The notes below the pieces were generated by a model. The model saw only the letters and a program-made list of their open reading frames with translations, was not told the DNA's origin and searched no databases. This document shows, piece by piece, positions 40,593 to 49,669 of a DNA stretch of 64,000 nt; within the stretch, counting starts at the first letter, position 1; each line of letters opens with the position of its first letter. The position numbers and the translations under genes are program-made. This DNA is from a virus, in the IMG/VR virus record IMGVR_UViG_3300019458_000191, positions 25,914 through 89,913 of that record. One strand, written 5' to 3'.

Positions 40593-43238
40593 TTAAAATT
40601 CAAAAAAATTCTCAGCAGTCTTCATAGAACTATTGGGAAACTGCCATCTAAATACGTTATAGAAATCTATTAATTTACTCTTCAGTTCCTTTTCAAACAT
40701 TGCTGTTCTATCAATATTCTCGGTTATAAAATCCATCATCTTCTTTGGGTCATTTCCATCGGCCTTCATAGCAATAACATCTATACCGAAGGAGTTTTTC
40801 TTCAAATATACCCATTTTATCTTCTGTCCATGATGAATTGGTTCTACGGATTTATCCATCTCCCACTTATTTAATAAATCGTTGTAATAAATACACGCTT
40901 TTACTTGAGCTGGAGTACCTTTTATTATTTGAAACGGTTTTCTTGACTCTGGATTGTAATTGTGTTTACCATCCTGACTAACAAATTTCACCGATGTATT
41001 TTTTGCAATGGCAATAACGTCGATGTTCTTAATCGAATCCTTGAATGTCAAAATATCTTCGTCTAGTTTTTGTTGTGATACACCTTGTAAAAGATTTCTT
41101 AAAAATCCTTCCATGAATTTTCTAAATTCTGCCGGAAACGATGTTCTAACCACGTCAATACCCTTAACTTCTAACTCCGGCTCTTTTAATAAGGATCCTT
41201 CTTTGTGAATAATCCACTGAGCGTATCTCTTCTTTGCTAACCATACCGATGTTTTAGAAATAACTTCTTGTTTTGCATCAAACGTATGTTTATCCAAGTT
41301 AAAAAATCTCTTAGCCATTACATTATAGAATTGATTCACGAATAACTGAACTTCGGTAGTAACCGTCATGATAGCATCGGTCATCTTTGTATCATCATTA
41401 AAGTCTATGTCTGGAAAAATCTTTTTGATGATTGGTTTTGAATCCACGAAGCATGAATCGGTATCTGTATAAATAACCCAATCTCCGTTTTCGGTTTCTA
41501 AGGCTCTTTTATAATATTCATTAATGGCCTTGGCCGTCGTTTGAATAATAGATACACCCGTTGTAGTAACGGCTTCAGCATTATCTACATCATAGCATCG
41601 AAAGACAGGAAGACCTAACACACCATACAACGAATTAAGCAAAATCTTCCAAACTTGTTGTCTCTGATTATTAAAGAAATATCCTTCCATATCTCCCGAT
41701 TTCCTACAATCTGCAGCCACTTTTCTCATATCTTTTCTTTGTTGGAACCACTTACTAAGAATCTCCGGGATAACTCCACGTTTATCTTGTCTATATAGAA
41801 TTCCATTAGAACTAAGGGAATAGTTGGAATTTTTTACTAATTCACTAAAGTCTTGTGACTTATATTCGACTCCACCAACCTTATAAGATTCGTATTTGTT
41901 TCTGACCCACAAATCAATATCAAATTTACAAAGACCGGCTTCAATAAAATCAGGTAAAGGCACATCCGTATCGATTCTATTATATTCTTCTGTTAAGTTC
42001 TTTGTTCTTAACTTTTTACCTTCTTCAGTCAATTTCACGCCAGTAATTTTTCCAGCTTTTGTTTCCGGTGATATATTGAGGCTGATAAGAATATTGGGAT
42101 ACATGGAGGTTAAATCCAAATCAAATACCCAATCATATTTTCCTGGCACAGGTTCTTTTACGAATGCACCACTAAATCCTTCTTCTCCTTCTTCTAACTG
42201 TTCTTCATATTCTTCTCTTCCAGTAAGAGATTTATTTGGAGCAATAGTTCCTCCATTTCTTTTTAAGAACATTAGAATGGCCCCTTCAAGATATCTACTC
42301 GACATGCCGAAACTATCATAGGATACGTGTCCTACGTGACAAATACGACGAGCCAGGTCAATAAATTGAAGTTTTTTGTCCAGTGCAGCAACGATTCTAA
42401 CGTCATTCAAGTTATACTCAATAAATTTATTGATATCAGTTCTAAAAAGGTCGGTAAGATTACCTTTATATTGAATCTTATCCATTCCCACAACTTTTTT
42501 ACCGATTGGACCTAAAGCATAGGATGGTTCATTTTTTCCACTAAATTTCTTATATAATGTTAAATAATCCAAACACGATATACCAGCAACCACTAATAAT
42601 TTTTTATGTGGATTTACATAACATAATCCGACCGGAGAAAGACACTTGGCCGTCTTTGCATTAATACAATTTTTCATTCTAGTATAGAGATACGGCATAT
42701 CAAACCCATCAATGTTCCATCCCGTTACGATTGAAAAATTCCATTCATGCCATTTTTCTAAAAATGTCATTAACATAGTTTCTTCATCAGTAAATGAAGA
42801 AACAGTAACATCTTTCTGATTACTATTCTCAACTCGGCCAGATTCATCACACACAAATACATGATATTGATTCGTAGTACAATCTAATACTGCAATAGAC
42901 ACTATGGCCTTGTCAGCGACTTCCATGTTCGGAAATCCGCCTTCGATATCAATTTCGATATCGATTATACCGATTCTATGACCTGTAGATGGTTCATCTT
43001 CATCATACAAATCAACCAAAGTTCGAGTTTCTGGAGAAACATCGGATTCAAACAAATCTGTATCCTTGTCATCGTAATTGACAACTTTGGTTAATTCGTC
43101 ACCATAAATGGAACGATACCTTCCTCCAACTTGTTTCTTAAACGCATACTTCTGATATGGAAAGGTTTTCAATCCTTTCATATCATCCCACAAATATACT
43201 GTGGAAGTCCTTCTATCTATGTAGATGTTCTGATACAC
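40593..43238 (-). CDS. Family B DNA polymerase (T4 gp43 type)
   Basis: 881 residues, near T4 gp43 (898). Starts at GTG 43238, 26 bases inside the previous gene; the N-terminus Y-I-D-R-R-T and L-W-D-D-M-K-G fits jumbo-phage gp43 homologues. Exonuclease residues D93 and E95 in I-D-I-E-I-D, G-W-N-I-D-G-F-D-M (ExoII) and Y-N-L-N-D-V (ExoIII) are intact, as are motif A D-L-T-S-M-Y-P, K-x3-N-S-L-Y-G (motif B), Y-T-D-T-D-S (motif C) and K-K-R-Y. It should copy the genome with proofreading. Expressed from the promoter near 43.8 kb. Confidence 0.95.
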   Translation of the reverse strand: MYQNIYIDRRTSTVYLWDDMKGLKTFPYQKYAFKKQVGGRYRSIYGDELTKVVNYDDKDTDLFESDVSPETRTLVDLYDEDEPSTGHRIGIIDIEIDIEGGFPNMEVADKAIVSIAVLDCTTNQYHVFVCDESGRVENSNQKDVTVSSFTDEETMLMTFLEKWHEWNFSIVTGWNIDGFDMPYLYTRMKNCINAKTAKCLSPVGLCYVNPHKKLLVVAGISCLDYLTLYKKFSGKNEPSYALGPIGKKVVGMDKIQYKGNLTDLFRTDINKFIEYNLNDVRIVAALDKKLQFIDLARRICHVGHVSYDSFGMSSRYLEGAILMFLKRNGGTIAPNKSLTGREEYEEQLEEGEEGFSGAFVKEPVPGKYDWVFDLDLTSMYPNILISLNISPETKAGKITGVKLTEEGKKLRTKNLTEEYNRIDTDVPLPDFIEAGLCKFDIDLWVRNKYESYKVGGVEYKSQDFSELVKNSNYSLSSNGILYRQDKRGVIPEILSKWFQQRKDMRKVAADCRKSGDMEGYFFNNQRQQVWKILLNSLYGVLGLPVFRCYDVDNAEAVTTTGVSIIQTTAKAINEYYKRALETENGDWVIYTDTDSCFVDSKPIIKKIFPDIDFNDDTKMTDAIMTVTTEVQLFVNQFYNVMAKRFFNLDKHTFDAKQEVISKTSVWLAKKRYAQWIIHKEGSLLKEPELEVKGIDVVRTSFPAEFRKFMEGFLRNLLQGVSQQKLDEDILTFKDSIKNIDVIAIAKNTSVKFVSQDGKHNYNPESRKPFQIIKGTPAQVKACIYYNDLLNKWEMDKSVEPIHHGQKIKWVYLKKNSFGIDVIAMKADGNDPKKMMDFITENIDRTAMFEKELKSKLIDFYNVFRWQFPNSSMKTAENFFEF

Positions 43239-43542
43239 TGTAAATTAAATCTAATACATCTTGTTGATTGTGAAAGTATTTATACATCGAAGTAAAACGA
43301 TAATCTTCGATAAAATCTTCTAATGTTTTATACTGTTGTTTATAGTCGTCTCCGGGTTCAACCATAAATTCATCTGCAACCTGAGTTAAAATTTGATAGG
43401 AACAGTGAATATCACCATTGAACCAAATTTGTAAAACAACTTGTTCTTTTGGTTCATTTAATAATGGAAACCTCCAGATAAACTCATAAAAGTTATATCG
43501 GTATGTGGTAAAATGTAAATTAGTTAGGTGGGGTATTCTCAT
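43213..43542 (-). CDS. Small hypothetical protein before the polymerase
   Basis: 109 residues from ATG 43542, inside the end of the upstream gene. Aromatic-rich (F, Y, W) in the first half, helical and acidic in the second with D-Y-K-Q-Q-Y-K-T-L-E-D-F. No family recognised. Overlaps the polymerase by 26 bases. Confidence 0.6.
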   Translation of the reverse strand: MRIPHLTNLHFTTYRYNFYEFIWRFPLLNEPKEQVVLQIWFNGDIHCSYQILTQVADEFMVEPGDDYKQQYKTLEDFIEDYRFTSMYKYFHNQQDVLDLIYSVSEHLHR

Positions 43543-43822
43543 TTTGAGTGATATTAGTTGGTTCCGGCAAAACAGGCAATTCAATAATGTGTTCTAATTC
43601 ATGAGTCACCTTTAGAAACAATTGTTCTAATAATGGTTTGTATTCATCTTTTATTTCAGGCACAATTCGCTGGATGTGTTCCACAATGTATTTTACATTG
43701 TAAGACAATAACATATCCCTAGTTATTTCGTAGGGAAGTTTGGATGGAAACTTAACGTTTACAAGATAGAGTAATAGACATAACTCGTCTTCATTAATGG
43801 ATGTCAATTGAACCATTGTCAT
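43520..43822 (-). CDS. Hypothetical first gene of the polymerase operon
   Basis: 100 residues from ATG 43822 (ATG 43816 is next). Helical, leucine-rich, with Pro-rich acidic end. No family recognised. A promoter sits just upstream with no room for a leader. The frame extends to 43873, but the promoter position argues against that start. Confidence 0.62.
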   Translation of the reverse strand: MTMVQLTSINEDELCLLLYLVNVKFPSKLPYEITRDMLLSYNVKYIVEHIQRIVPEIKDEYKPLLEQLFLKVTHELEHIIELPVLPEPTNITQNENTPPN

Positions 43823-43828
43823 TCTGCA

Positions 43829-43857
43829 ACTGTACACCAATATTTTAATTTCGTCAA
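43829..43857 (-). promoter_or_regulatory. Promoter for the polymerase operon
   Basis: Minus strand TTGACG (43852-43857), 17-bp spacer, TACAGT (43829-43834); ATG 43822 is six bases past the -10. The -35 lies inside the end of the upstream FecR-like gene. Confidence 0.72.
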
Positions 43858-44615
43858 CGTAAATTAATACCAACGAGCTTTCGGTTTATTTGTGCAAACA
43901 AAACTTCTGAACGAATTGGATGATCATATTTTGGAATGCGAGAATTCAAGTTAACCAAGTCATCACCTGTGGGTTGTTTTTTGGATAGCTGATATTTTCT
44001 CGTATCACCACGCATAGGAAATCGATTAGGAAAAACGGTGAGTGACCTCGACCTTTCAACAATACTAGGGCTGCCTCTATTAGCATAAACGGATACGGTT
44101 CCTGAATAAGAATATACTAACAGACGTTCCGAATCAACATTTAACAAAACTGTAGAAGCGTCGGTGATTTCTACATCTCCAAATGGCGTCGAAACAATAG
44201 TAGATGATTCGGCAACGGGAGGTTTAGTAGAATTAATCACTAATTCTCCTGATACAAGATTCAATATCAATGAATGTTTTCCGGCTTTTAATTCTTGTGG
44301 CGGTGCGGTAAGGTTTTTAACTTCTTGGTCGAATTGAACAATGTTTAATGTTGTGTTTGTGTCCACTTTGGCAATTAATTCATTGGAAAAATACAAAATA
44401 GATTGATTTGTGTTGGAATATAAACCCAACAAATTATTTACTTCATACGTGTGACCTATTTTCCAAGTAACTGTAGTGTATTGTTCACTGATTTGACCGG
44501 AATAAACATACACCACACCAGACCTGAATTCGGCAGCCGGTTCACAGATTTCAAATACTTGAGCGGGTATTGATATTGACAGCATCAATAAAAACAAAAA
44601 TAAAAACTTTTTCAT
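43854..44615 (-). CDS. Secreted FecR-like protein
   Basis: 253 residues. A 17-19 residue hydrophobic signal peptide precedes a beta-rich protein. The middle part, with G-L-Y-S-N, L-Y-F-S-N, D-T-N-T-T-L-N-I-V and A-G-K-H-S-L-I-L-N-L-V-S-G-E-L, resembles FecR/OmpA-adjacent beta-helix domains used in outer-membrane signalling. AAGGAG precedes the ATG. Its promoter is superimposed on the divergent nuclease promoter. Surface or periplasmic role expected; partner unknown. Confidence 0.65.
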   Translation of the reverse strand: MKKFLFLFLLMLSISIPAQVFEICEPAAEFRSGVVYVYSGQISEQYTTVTWKIGHTYEVNNLLGLYSNTNQSILYFSNELIAKVDTNTTLNIVQFDQEVKNLTAPPQELKAGKHSLILNLVSGELVINSTKPPVAESSTIVSTPFGDVEITDASTVLLNVDSERLLVYSYSGTVSVYANRGSPSIVERSRSLTVFPNRFPMRGDTRKYQLSKKQPTGDDLVNLNSRIPKYDHPIRSEVLFAQINRKLVGINLR

Positions 44616-44638
44616 ATAATAACTCTCCTTATTCTAAA

Positions 44639-44667
44639 TTGACTTACTAACGTATCAAATATATACT
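44639..44667 (+). promoter_or_regulatory. Plus-strand promoter of the Cas4/RecB-like nuclease
   Basis: TTGACT (44639-44644), 17-bp spacer, TATACT (44662-44667); ATG 44676 is eight bases past the -10. Almost fully overlaps the minus-strand promoter. Confidence 0.75.
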
Positions 44668-44672
44668 GTAAA
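44644..44672 (-). promoter_or_regulatory. Minus-strand promoter of the FecR-like gene
   Basis: TTTACA (44667-44672) and TAGTAA (44644-44649), 17-bp spacer on the minus strand. Leader includes the AAGGAG ribosome site (44625-44630 on plus). Confidence 0.6.
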
Positions 44673-44675
44673 CAA

Positions 44676-45632
44676 ATGGAAGAATCAAATAAAATAGATG
44701 AAGTGTCTTCTCCTAAAATTACTGAGGTTATTTCGGAAGGAGTTAAAAAAAAGAAAAAGGTAAGTTATTCCCAATTTAAGGATTGGTTTAATTGTCCCCA
44801 TAAATGGTATCTTGACCATGTAAAAGGATTAAGAAAATCCGAAGGATCCGTTAATACATGTTTTGGAACTGCCATTCACGAATCTCTTCAGAAGTATATC
44901 GAAGTAATGTATAAAGAAAGCGTTGTCAAAGCCGATGCACTAGAATTGTATCCTTTATTTGAATCAACTTTTAAAAGTGAACTAGAAAAAGAAAAGATAG
45001 TATCGACCACCGAAGAATTTGAAGAATTTTGTAAAGATGGTCAAGCAATTCTTGATGCTTTTTTGAATGTCAGTAACCGAATGAAACATTTTCCGTCTCA
45101 CAAATATGAATTTTTTGGAATTGAAGATGAAATTAGAATGCCTATTAAAAACAATATCGAATTCATTTGTTACATTGACGTTATATTAAAAGAAAAACAT
45201 ACAGGCAGATTTAAAATTTTTGATATCAAAACCAGCCGAATGGGATGGAACAAATATCAGAAAGAAGACCCATCTAAAATTTCTCAAATATTATTGTATA
45301 AATCTTTTTTTAGTAGAAAATACAATATTCCAATTGATAAGATTGACGTGGAATTTTTCATCGTTAAAAGAAAATTGTATGAAGATTATCCATATCCTCA
45401 GAGTCACATTCAACCATTCGTTCCTAAACATACGAGCAAAACAATGACTGATACGATCAATGTTTTCGTTCAGTTTGTAACGGAATGTTTTACTTCCGAA
45501 GGAGAGTATAATGATGACCTATCTTTGTATCCTAAGATACCTGGAAAAAACAAAAAGAACTGTAAATACTGTCCTCACTATAAAAAGGAATGTGATGCCA
45601 AGTCATCACTTACAAAAGAAGAATCCGATTAA
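44676..45632 (+). CDS. RecB/Cas4-like PD-(D/E)xK nuclease with Fe-S cluster motif
   Basis: 318 residues. N-terminal N-C-P-H-K-W (C40) and G-T-A-I-H (H68), active-site D168, D183 and K185 in D-I-K-T-S, and C-terminal C-K-Y-C-P-H-Y-K-K-E-C give the AddB/Cas4 layout of one N-terminal plus three C-terminal cysteines for a 4Fe-4S cluster. It is a DNA exonuclease for recombination or end processing. Its transcript appears leaderless. Confidence 0.85.
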   Translation: MEESNKIDEVSSPKITEVISEGVKKKKKVSYSQFKDWFNCPHKWYLDHVKGLRKSEGSVNTCFGTAIHESLQKYIEVMYKESVVKADALELYPLFESTFKSELEKEKIVSTTEEFEEFCKDGQAILDAFLNVSNRMKHFPSHKYEFFGIEDEIRMPIKNNIEFICYIDVILKEKHTGRFKIFDIKTSRMGWNKYQKEDPSKISQILLYKSFFSRKYNIPIDKIDVEFFIVKRKLYEDYPYPQSHIQPFVPKHTSKTMTDTINVFVQFVTECFTSEGEYNDDLSLYPKIPGKNKKNCKYCPHYKKECDAKSSLTKEESD

Positions 45633-45693
45633 TTTCTTCGAAATAAAATAACGATTTTCTCGATTTCATACATACTTAAACTCGTAAGGATTA

Positions 45694-45705
45694 ACGTATT
45701 TACGT
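45694..45705 (+). promoter_or_regulatory. Short inverted repeat before the RHH gene
   Basis: ACGTA-TT-TACGT at 45694-45705, eight bases before ATG 45714. RHH proteins often repress their own gene at such sites; this is only a candidate operator. Confidence 0.3.
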
Positions 45706-45713
45706 AGAAAAGT

Positions 45714-45923
45714 ATGAAAAAAGACACTCGTATAGCAACCACCGCCAAGTTAGAAAACGACTTGTATGATGAATTTAAGATTCAAACCGTAAGAAAGAAA
45801 CTCACCCTTCAAACATTTGTAGAAAAATGTGTCCATCTTTATACTACTAATGGAAAATTTCGAGATTTGGTTGATGATTTCTCGTTACCAAAGTTAAGCA
45901 CGAGTGGTTCTTTTGGCTCGTAA
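45714..45923 (+). CDS. Ribbon-helix-helix (CopG-like) DNA-binding protein
   Basis: 69 residues. The pattern I-A-T-T-A-K-L-E-N-D-L-Y-D-E-F-K, then K-L-T-L-Q-T-F-V-E-K-C-V, fits an RHH fold: an N-terminal strand and two helices that pair to bind DNA. C-terminal tail is Ser/Gly-rich. It probably controls its own or nearby genes. It is the first gene of the glycan island. Confidence 0.7.
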   Translation: MKKDTRIATTAKLENDLYDEFKIQTVRKKLTLQTFVEKCVHLYTTNGKFRDLVDDFSLPKLSTSGSFGS

Positions 45924-45966
45924 TTTCTTCCGACAACAAAAAAGTTTTAATTCCGATACAATAACT

Positions 45967-47448
45967 ATGAAAAAGAAAATTTTGTTACTCTCCGACGATT
46001 TAAGAATGCATTCTGGCGTTGCAACAATGTCCAGAGAATTGGTTTTGGGAACTCTTCATAAATACGATTGGGTTCAAATAGCTGGTGCTATACAACATCC
46101 AGAAAAAGGAAAAATCATTAACATGGATGCTGCATGCGTTCAAATGACGGGAGTAAAAGATGCCAAGTTGGTGTTATATCCTGTCGATGGTTATGGAAAC
46201 GAAGACATTCTTTTTAACATCATCGATAAAGAAAAGCCTGATGCAATCATGCACTTTACCGACCCTCGTTTTTGGGGATGGTTATATGCCATTGAAAGAC
46301 AACTTCGTAGTTTTATTCCATTAACTTATCTAAATATTTGGGATGATATTCCGTATCCAATGTATAATCGGCCGTTCTATGAATCTTGTGATTTGTTAAT
46401 GTCAATCAGTAAACAAACCTATAACATCAATAAACATGTTATGGGAGAAGAAAATTGTTGCACGGTAAATGACACAGAAATGAAAGGAAGAACACTTCTT
46501 CATTATGTTCCACATGGAATTAATGCCAAAACATTTCGTCCTTTTCTAAAAGACGACCAGGTTCTTCTAAAGAAACGAAAAGAACTGTTTGGTGGTAAGG
46601 ATTATGACTTTACGATTTTTTACAATAGCCGAAACGTTCAAAGAAAGCGAACAAGCAACATCTTATTAGCATACAAAACCTTTTGTGATAATCTTCCAAA
46701 AGAAAAAGCTGATAAGTGTGTTTTAGTTCTTCACACCGAACCAAGACAAGATGCAGGAACGGATTTGATTGCTGTTAAGGAAGCATTTTGTCCTGATTAC
46801 GATGTTATATTTTCAACGGCACGATTGACACCGGATGATATGAATTTCATGTATAACATCGCCGATGTAACTATTAATCTTTCATCAAACGAAGGTTTTG
46901 GTCTTTCTACGGCAGAATCATTAATGTCTGGTACGCCAATCATCGTTGCTGTCACCGGAGGTTTACAAGACCAAATCGGACAAGTAAAAGATGATGGTTC
47001 GGAGATTGTGTTTGATAAAAACTTTGGTTCAAATAACTGCGGAAAATATAAGAAACATGGTGTTTGGGTGAAGCCTGTATGGCCAGCTACACGAGTTATT
47101 CAAGGTTCGGTTCCAACTCCATATATTTTCGATGACCTTGCTAAATGGGAAGACGCAGCAGAAGCAATGTTATATTGGTATCTAATGCCTAAAGAAAAAA
47201 GAGTGGCTTGTGGATTAGAAGGAAGACGTTGGTGTTTAAACGAAGGTGGATTGAATGCCGAAAATATGTGTAATCAATTTGTAACTTGTATGGATTACAC
47301 TTTAGAAAAATTCCGACCAGTAAAACAAGTCGGATTATTCACCGATAAAGATTACGTCGGCCATTTGATGCCAGGAAATATGGGATTTGAACTTCCTGTT
47401 TTTGATAAAGAAAAATTAAAACAAGAAGCGGAATCCGTTGTAGTATAA
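45967..47448 (+). CDS. Glycosyltransferase, GT-B fold
   Basis: 493 residues from ATG 45967; an upstream ATG (45904) would overlap the RHH gene. L-L-L-S-D-D-L then S-G-V-A near 18-21 (N-domain), P-H-G-I-N in the hinge, I-F-Y-N-S-R-N-V-Q-R-K-R (start of the C-domain), and S-S-N-E-G-F-G-L-S-T-A-E-S near 320-332, the E-x7-E site for the sugar-nucleotide of GT4 enzymes. Two Trp-rich motifs between are unusual. Acceptor unknown. Confidence 0.85.
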   Translation: MKKKILLLSDDLRMHSGVATMSRELVLGTLHKYDWVQIAGAIQHPEKGKIINMDAACVQMTGVKDAKLVLYPVDGYGNEDILFNIIDKEKPDAIMHFTDPRFWGWLYAIERQLRSFIPLTYLNIWDDIPYPMYNRPFYESCDLLMSISKQTYNINKHVMGEENCCTVNDTEMKGRTLLHYVPHGINAKTFRPFLKDDQVLLKKRKELFGGKDYDFTIFYNSRNVQRKRTSNILLAYKTFCDNLPKEKADKCVLVLHTEPRQDAGTDLIAVKEAFCPDYDVIFSTARLTPDDMNFMYNIADVTINLSSNEGFGLSTAESLMSGTPIIVAVTGGLQDQIGQVKDDGSEIVFDKNFGSNNCGKYKKHGVWVKPVWPATRVIQGSVPTPYIFDDLAKWEDAAEAMLYWYLMPKEKRVACGLEGRRWCLNEGGLNAENMCNQFVTCMDYTLEKFRPVKQVGLFTDKDYVGHLMPGNMGFELPVFDKEKLKQEAESVVV

Positions 47449-47452
47449 TTAC

Positions 47453-47482
47453 TTTACAAAACTGTAGCGTATAAGTTATATT
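47453..47482 (+). promoter_or_regulatory. Promoter before dUTPase
   Basis: TTTACA at 47453-47458, 18-bp spacer, TATATT at 47477-47482; ATG 47490 is seven bases past the -10. Confidence 0.68.
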
Positions 47483-47489
47483 AAGTGTT

Positions 47490-48119
47490 ATGAAAGGCAT
47501 ACCACTCGGAGAAGTAAAATATAAAGTTTCTATAGAATTGACGAGTGGCTATGCAAAAGTTCCGTCACGAGCAAGTAATGGTGCAGCAGGATACGATTTA
47601 TATGCAACGGAGGATACGTTGTTAAATTCAATGGAAAGAAAATTATTAAATACTGGCGTGAAAGTTTCTATACCGAAGGGATTTTATGGAAGACTTGCAC
47701 CCAGAAGTGGTTTAGCACTAAAAAACGGCTTAGATGTGTTAGCCGGGGTTATAGATTCGGATTATACAGGAGAGGTTGGTGTGTTGTTGATCAATCTCTC
47801 CTGTGATCCGATAACAATAAAAACAGGTGATAGAATCGCCCAAATAATTTTTGAAAAGTGTTTCGATGTTGATTTTACCATTGTTGATGAATTACCTAAG
47901 ACGGATAGAGGGACGGATGGATTTGGAAGTACCGGTATTAATGACGAAGAAGTAAAAAATTCAGTCACAAAACGTGATGGTGGATTTAACCATCCACACT
48001 TAAAAAAAGAAGATATAAAAGGTTCTTTATTAGAAAGATTTAATAGAACAAACGTGGATGTTCCTAAACCTGCGAGTTATGAAAAACAGGTTAAAGAACG
48101 AGAACAAGGAATGAAATGA
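47490..48119 (+). CDS. dut: dUTPase with C-terminal extension
   Basis: 209 residues. Trimeric dUTPase motifs: A-G-Y-D-L-Y-A near 30-36, P-R-S-G-L-A near 70-75, G-V-I-D-S-D-Y near 86-92, G-D-R-I-A-Q near 112-117, and R-G-T-D-G-F-G-S-T-G near 137-146. These cut dUTP to dUMP, feeding thymidylate synthase and keeping U out of DNA. The usual length is about 150; about 60 extra residues after the last motif are charged and unrecognised. It sits oddly between two glycosyltransferase genes. Confidence 0.93.
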   Translation: MKGIPLGEVKYKVSIELTSGYAKVPSRASNGAAGYDLYATEDTLLNSMERKLLNTGVKVSIPKGFYGRLAPRSGLALKNGLDVLAGVIDSDYTGEVGVLLINLSCDPITIKTGDRIAQIIFEKCFDVDFTIVDELPKTDRGTDGFGSTGINDEEVKNSVTKRDGGFNHPHLKKEDIKGSLLERFNRTNVDVPKPASYEKQVKEREQGMK

Positions 48120-48343
48120 AAAAAGTTTTACAGCCAGAAGTCAAAGAGATATCAGAATTTCGTTGTGACATTCATAATGATAGAGAAGCTTGTGTTCAAT
48201 TGACTTTGGCCGCTGGTTATGGAAGTAAATATGATTTACAAGAAATAAGATTGGATTTATGCGACGAGTGTGCTGACAATCTTATACACGATTTAAAATT
48301 AAGATTCGGTGACGTAGTTAAATTGAAAGATATTGTATTATGA
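48116..48343 (+). CDS. Small zinc-knuckle protein
   Basis: 75 residues. C-D-I-H near 17-20 and L-C-D-E-C near 48-52 form a possible zinc site; Y-G-S-K-Y-D in between. I recall similar small phage proteins of unknown function. Overlaps neighbours by four bases on each side (ATGA). Confidence 0.65.
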   Translation: MKKVLQPEVKEISEFRCDIHNDREACVQLTLAAGYGSKYDLQEIRLDLCDECADNLIHDLKLRFGDVVKLKDIVL

Positions 48344-49668
48344 GTAAACCTATTTGTGTATTTCAAGCTCCACTCTGGACAAGAAGTGGATACGGTGATT
48401 GGGCTATGGCTGTAGCAAAGAGTCTCAACCGATATGATAAATTCGACTTACATTTAATTCCTACTCGTTGGGGTGGATGTAGCAGAAAACATTTATCAAG
48501 TCAAGTGTTAGATAATGAAGAGCTACAGTTATTTAATAAGGTACTAAGAACACAGTTGACTCGTCAACCCGAATTGTATATTCAATGTACAATTCCACCG
48601 GAATTTCAGCCTGTTGGTAAATTCAATATTGGTATGACTGCTGGTATTGAAACTACCGTGGCTCGTGGAGATTGGATTGAAGGATTAAACAGAATGAATA
48701 TGAATATTGTCACTTCCGTTCATTCTAAGAATGTTCTTGAGGGAGCATCTTATACAAAGAATGTTCCTAATCAACCACCCGTTCAACTAAAATCCGTTAA
48801 GCCGATGGAAGTTGTATTTTGGGGTGCTGACACGACAATCTATAAAAAAACTGATGAAAAGGTAGAATCCATTGAATCAACGCTGAATGATATTCCGGAA
48901 GATTTCTGTTTCTTGTTTGTTGGACAATGGACTAGTGCAAATCTCTTTAATGACCGAAAAGACATTGGCAATCTTATCAAAACTTTCAGTGAAACCTTCA
49001 GAAATTGGAAGGGCAGTCAAAAGCCACCAGCACTCATTCTGAAGTCGAGTGGTGCGGCAATTTGTAACGGAGACAAATACGAAATGATTAATAAGTTAAA
49101 GGCTATTCGTCTTCTTATTGCTGGTAGTCCAGAAAAAGTTTCGGAACTTCCTAATGTATATTTGGTTTACGGAGATTTAACCGATAAAGAAATGAATGCT
49201 TTGTATAACCACGATAAGGTCAAAGTTCATGTTTCTTTTACTCACGGAGAAGGATACGGGCATCCTCTTCTTTTGGCATCATTGAGTGGAAAACCACTTA
49301 TGGCTCCAAATTGGAGCGGTCATCTTGACTTTTTGAATCCTAAATATACAAAATTATTGGATGGACAATTGGCTCAACTTCCTCCAGATGCAGTCAACGA
49401 ATGGTTGATTGCAGAATCAGGATGGTTCAATGTAAATTATAGTCAGGCCCAAGATTCATTAAAGAATGCATTCTATCATTACGGTGCATATCTTGAAAAG
49501 GCCGAAAATCTACGTCTCGAAAACAGTGAAAAGTTTTCGATGAAATCAATGGATGTTCTTTTACACGGAGTATTAGACAAATACGTTCCTAAATTTGCTG
49601 TTGAACAAAAATTAGTTCTTCCAAAATTAAAGAAAGTAGAATTGCCTAAATTGGTTAAGAAGGATTAA
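48340..49668 (+). CDS. Glycosyltransferase, GT-B fold
   Basis: 442 residues. R-S-G-Y-G-D near 15-20 (N-domain loop), F-L-F-V-G-Q-W and later T-H-G-E-G-Y-G-H-P-L-L-L-A near 302-313 (nucleotide-sugar site), and a Leu-Pro-Lys-rich tail. Probably works in series with the GT at 45967 on the same glycan. Coupled to upstream gene by ATGA. Confidence 0.82.
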   Translation: MSKPICVFQAPLWTRSGYGDWAMAVAKSLNRYDKFDLHLIPTRWGGCSRKHLSSQVLDNEELQLFNKVLRTQLTRQPELYIQCTIPPEFQPVGKFNIGMTAGIETTVARGDWIEGLNRMNMNIVTSVHSKNVLEGASYTKNVPNQPPVQLKSVKPMEVVFWGADTTIYKKTDEKVESIESTLNDIPEDFCFLFVGQWTSANLFNDRKDIGNLIKTFSETFRNWKGSQKPPALILKSSGAAICNGDKYEMINKLKAIRLLIAGSPEKVSELPNVYLVYGDLTDKEMNALYNHDKVKVHVSFTHGEGYGHPLLLASLSGKPLMAPNWSGHLDFLNPKYTKLLDGQLAQLPPDAVNEWLIAESGWFNVNYSQAQDSLKNAFYHYGAYLEKAENLRLENSEKFSMKSMDVLLHGVLDKYVPKFAVEQKLVLPKLKKVELPKLVKKD

Positions 49669-49669
49669 T

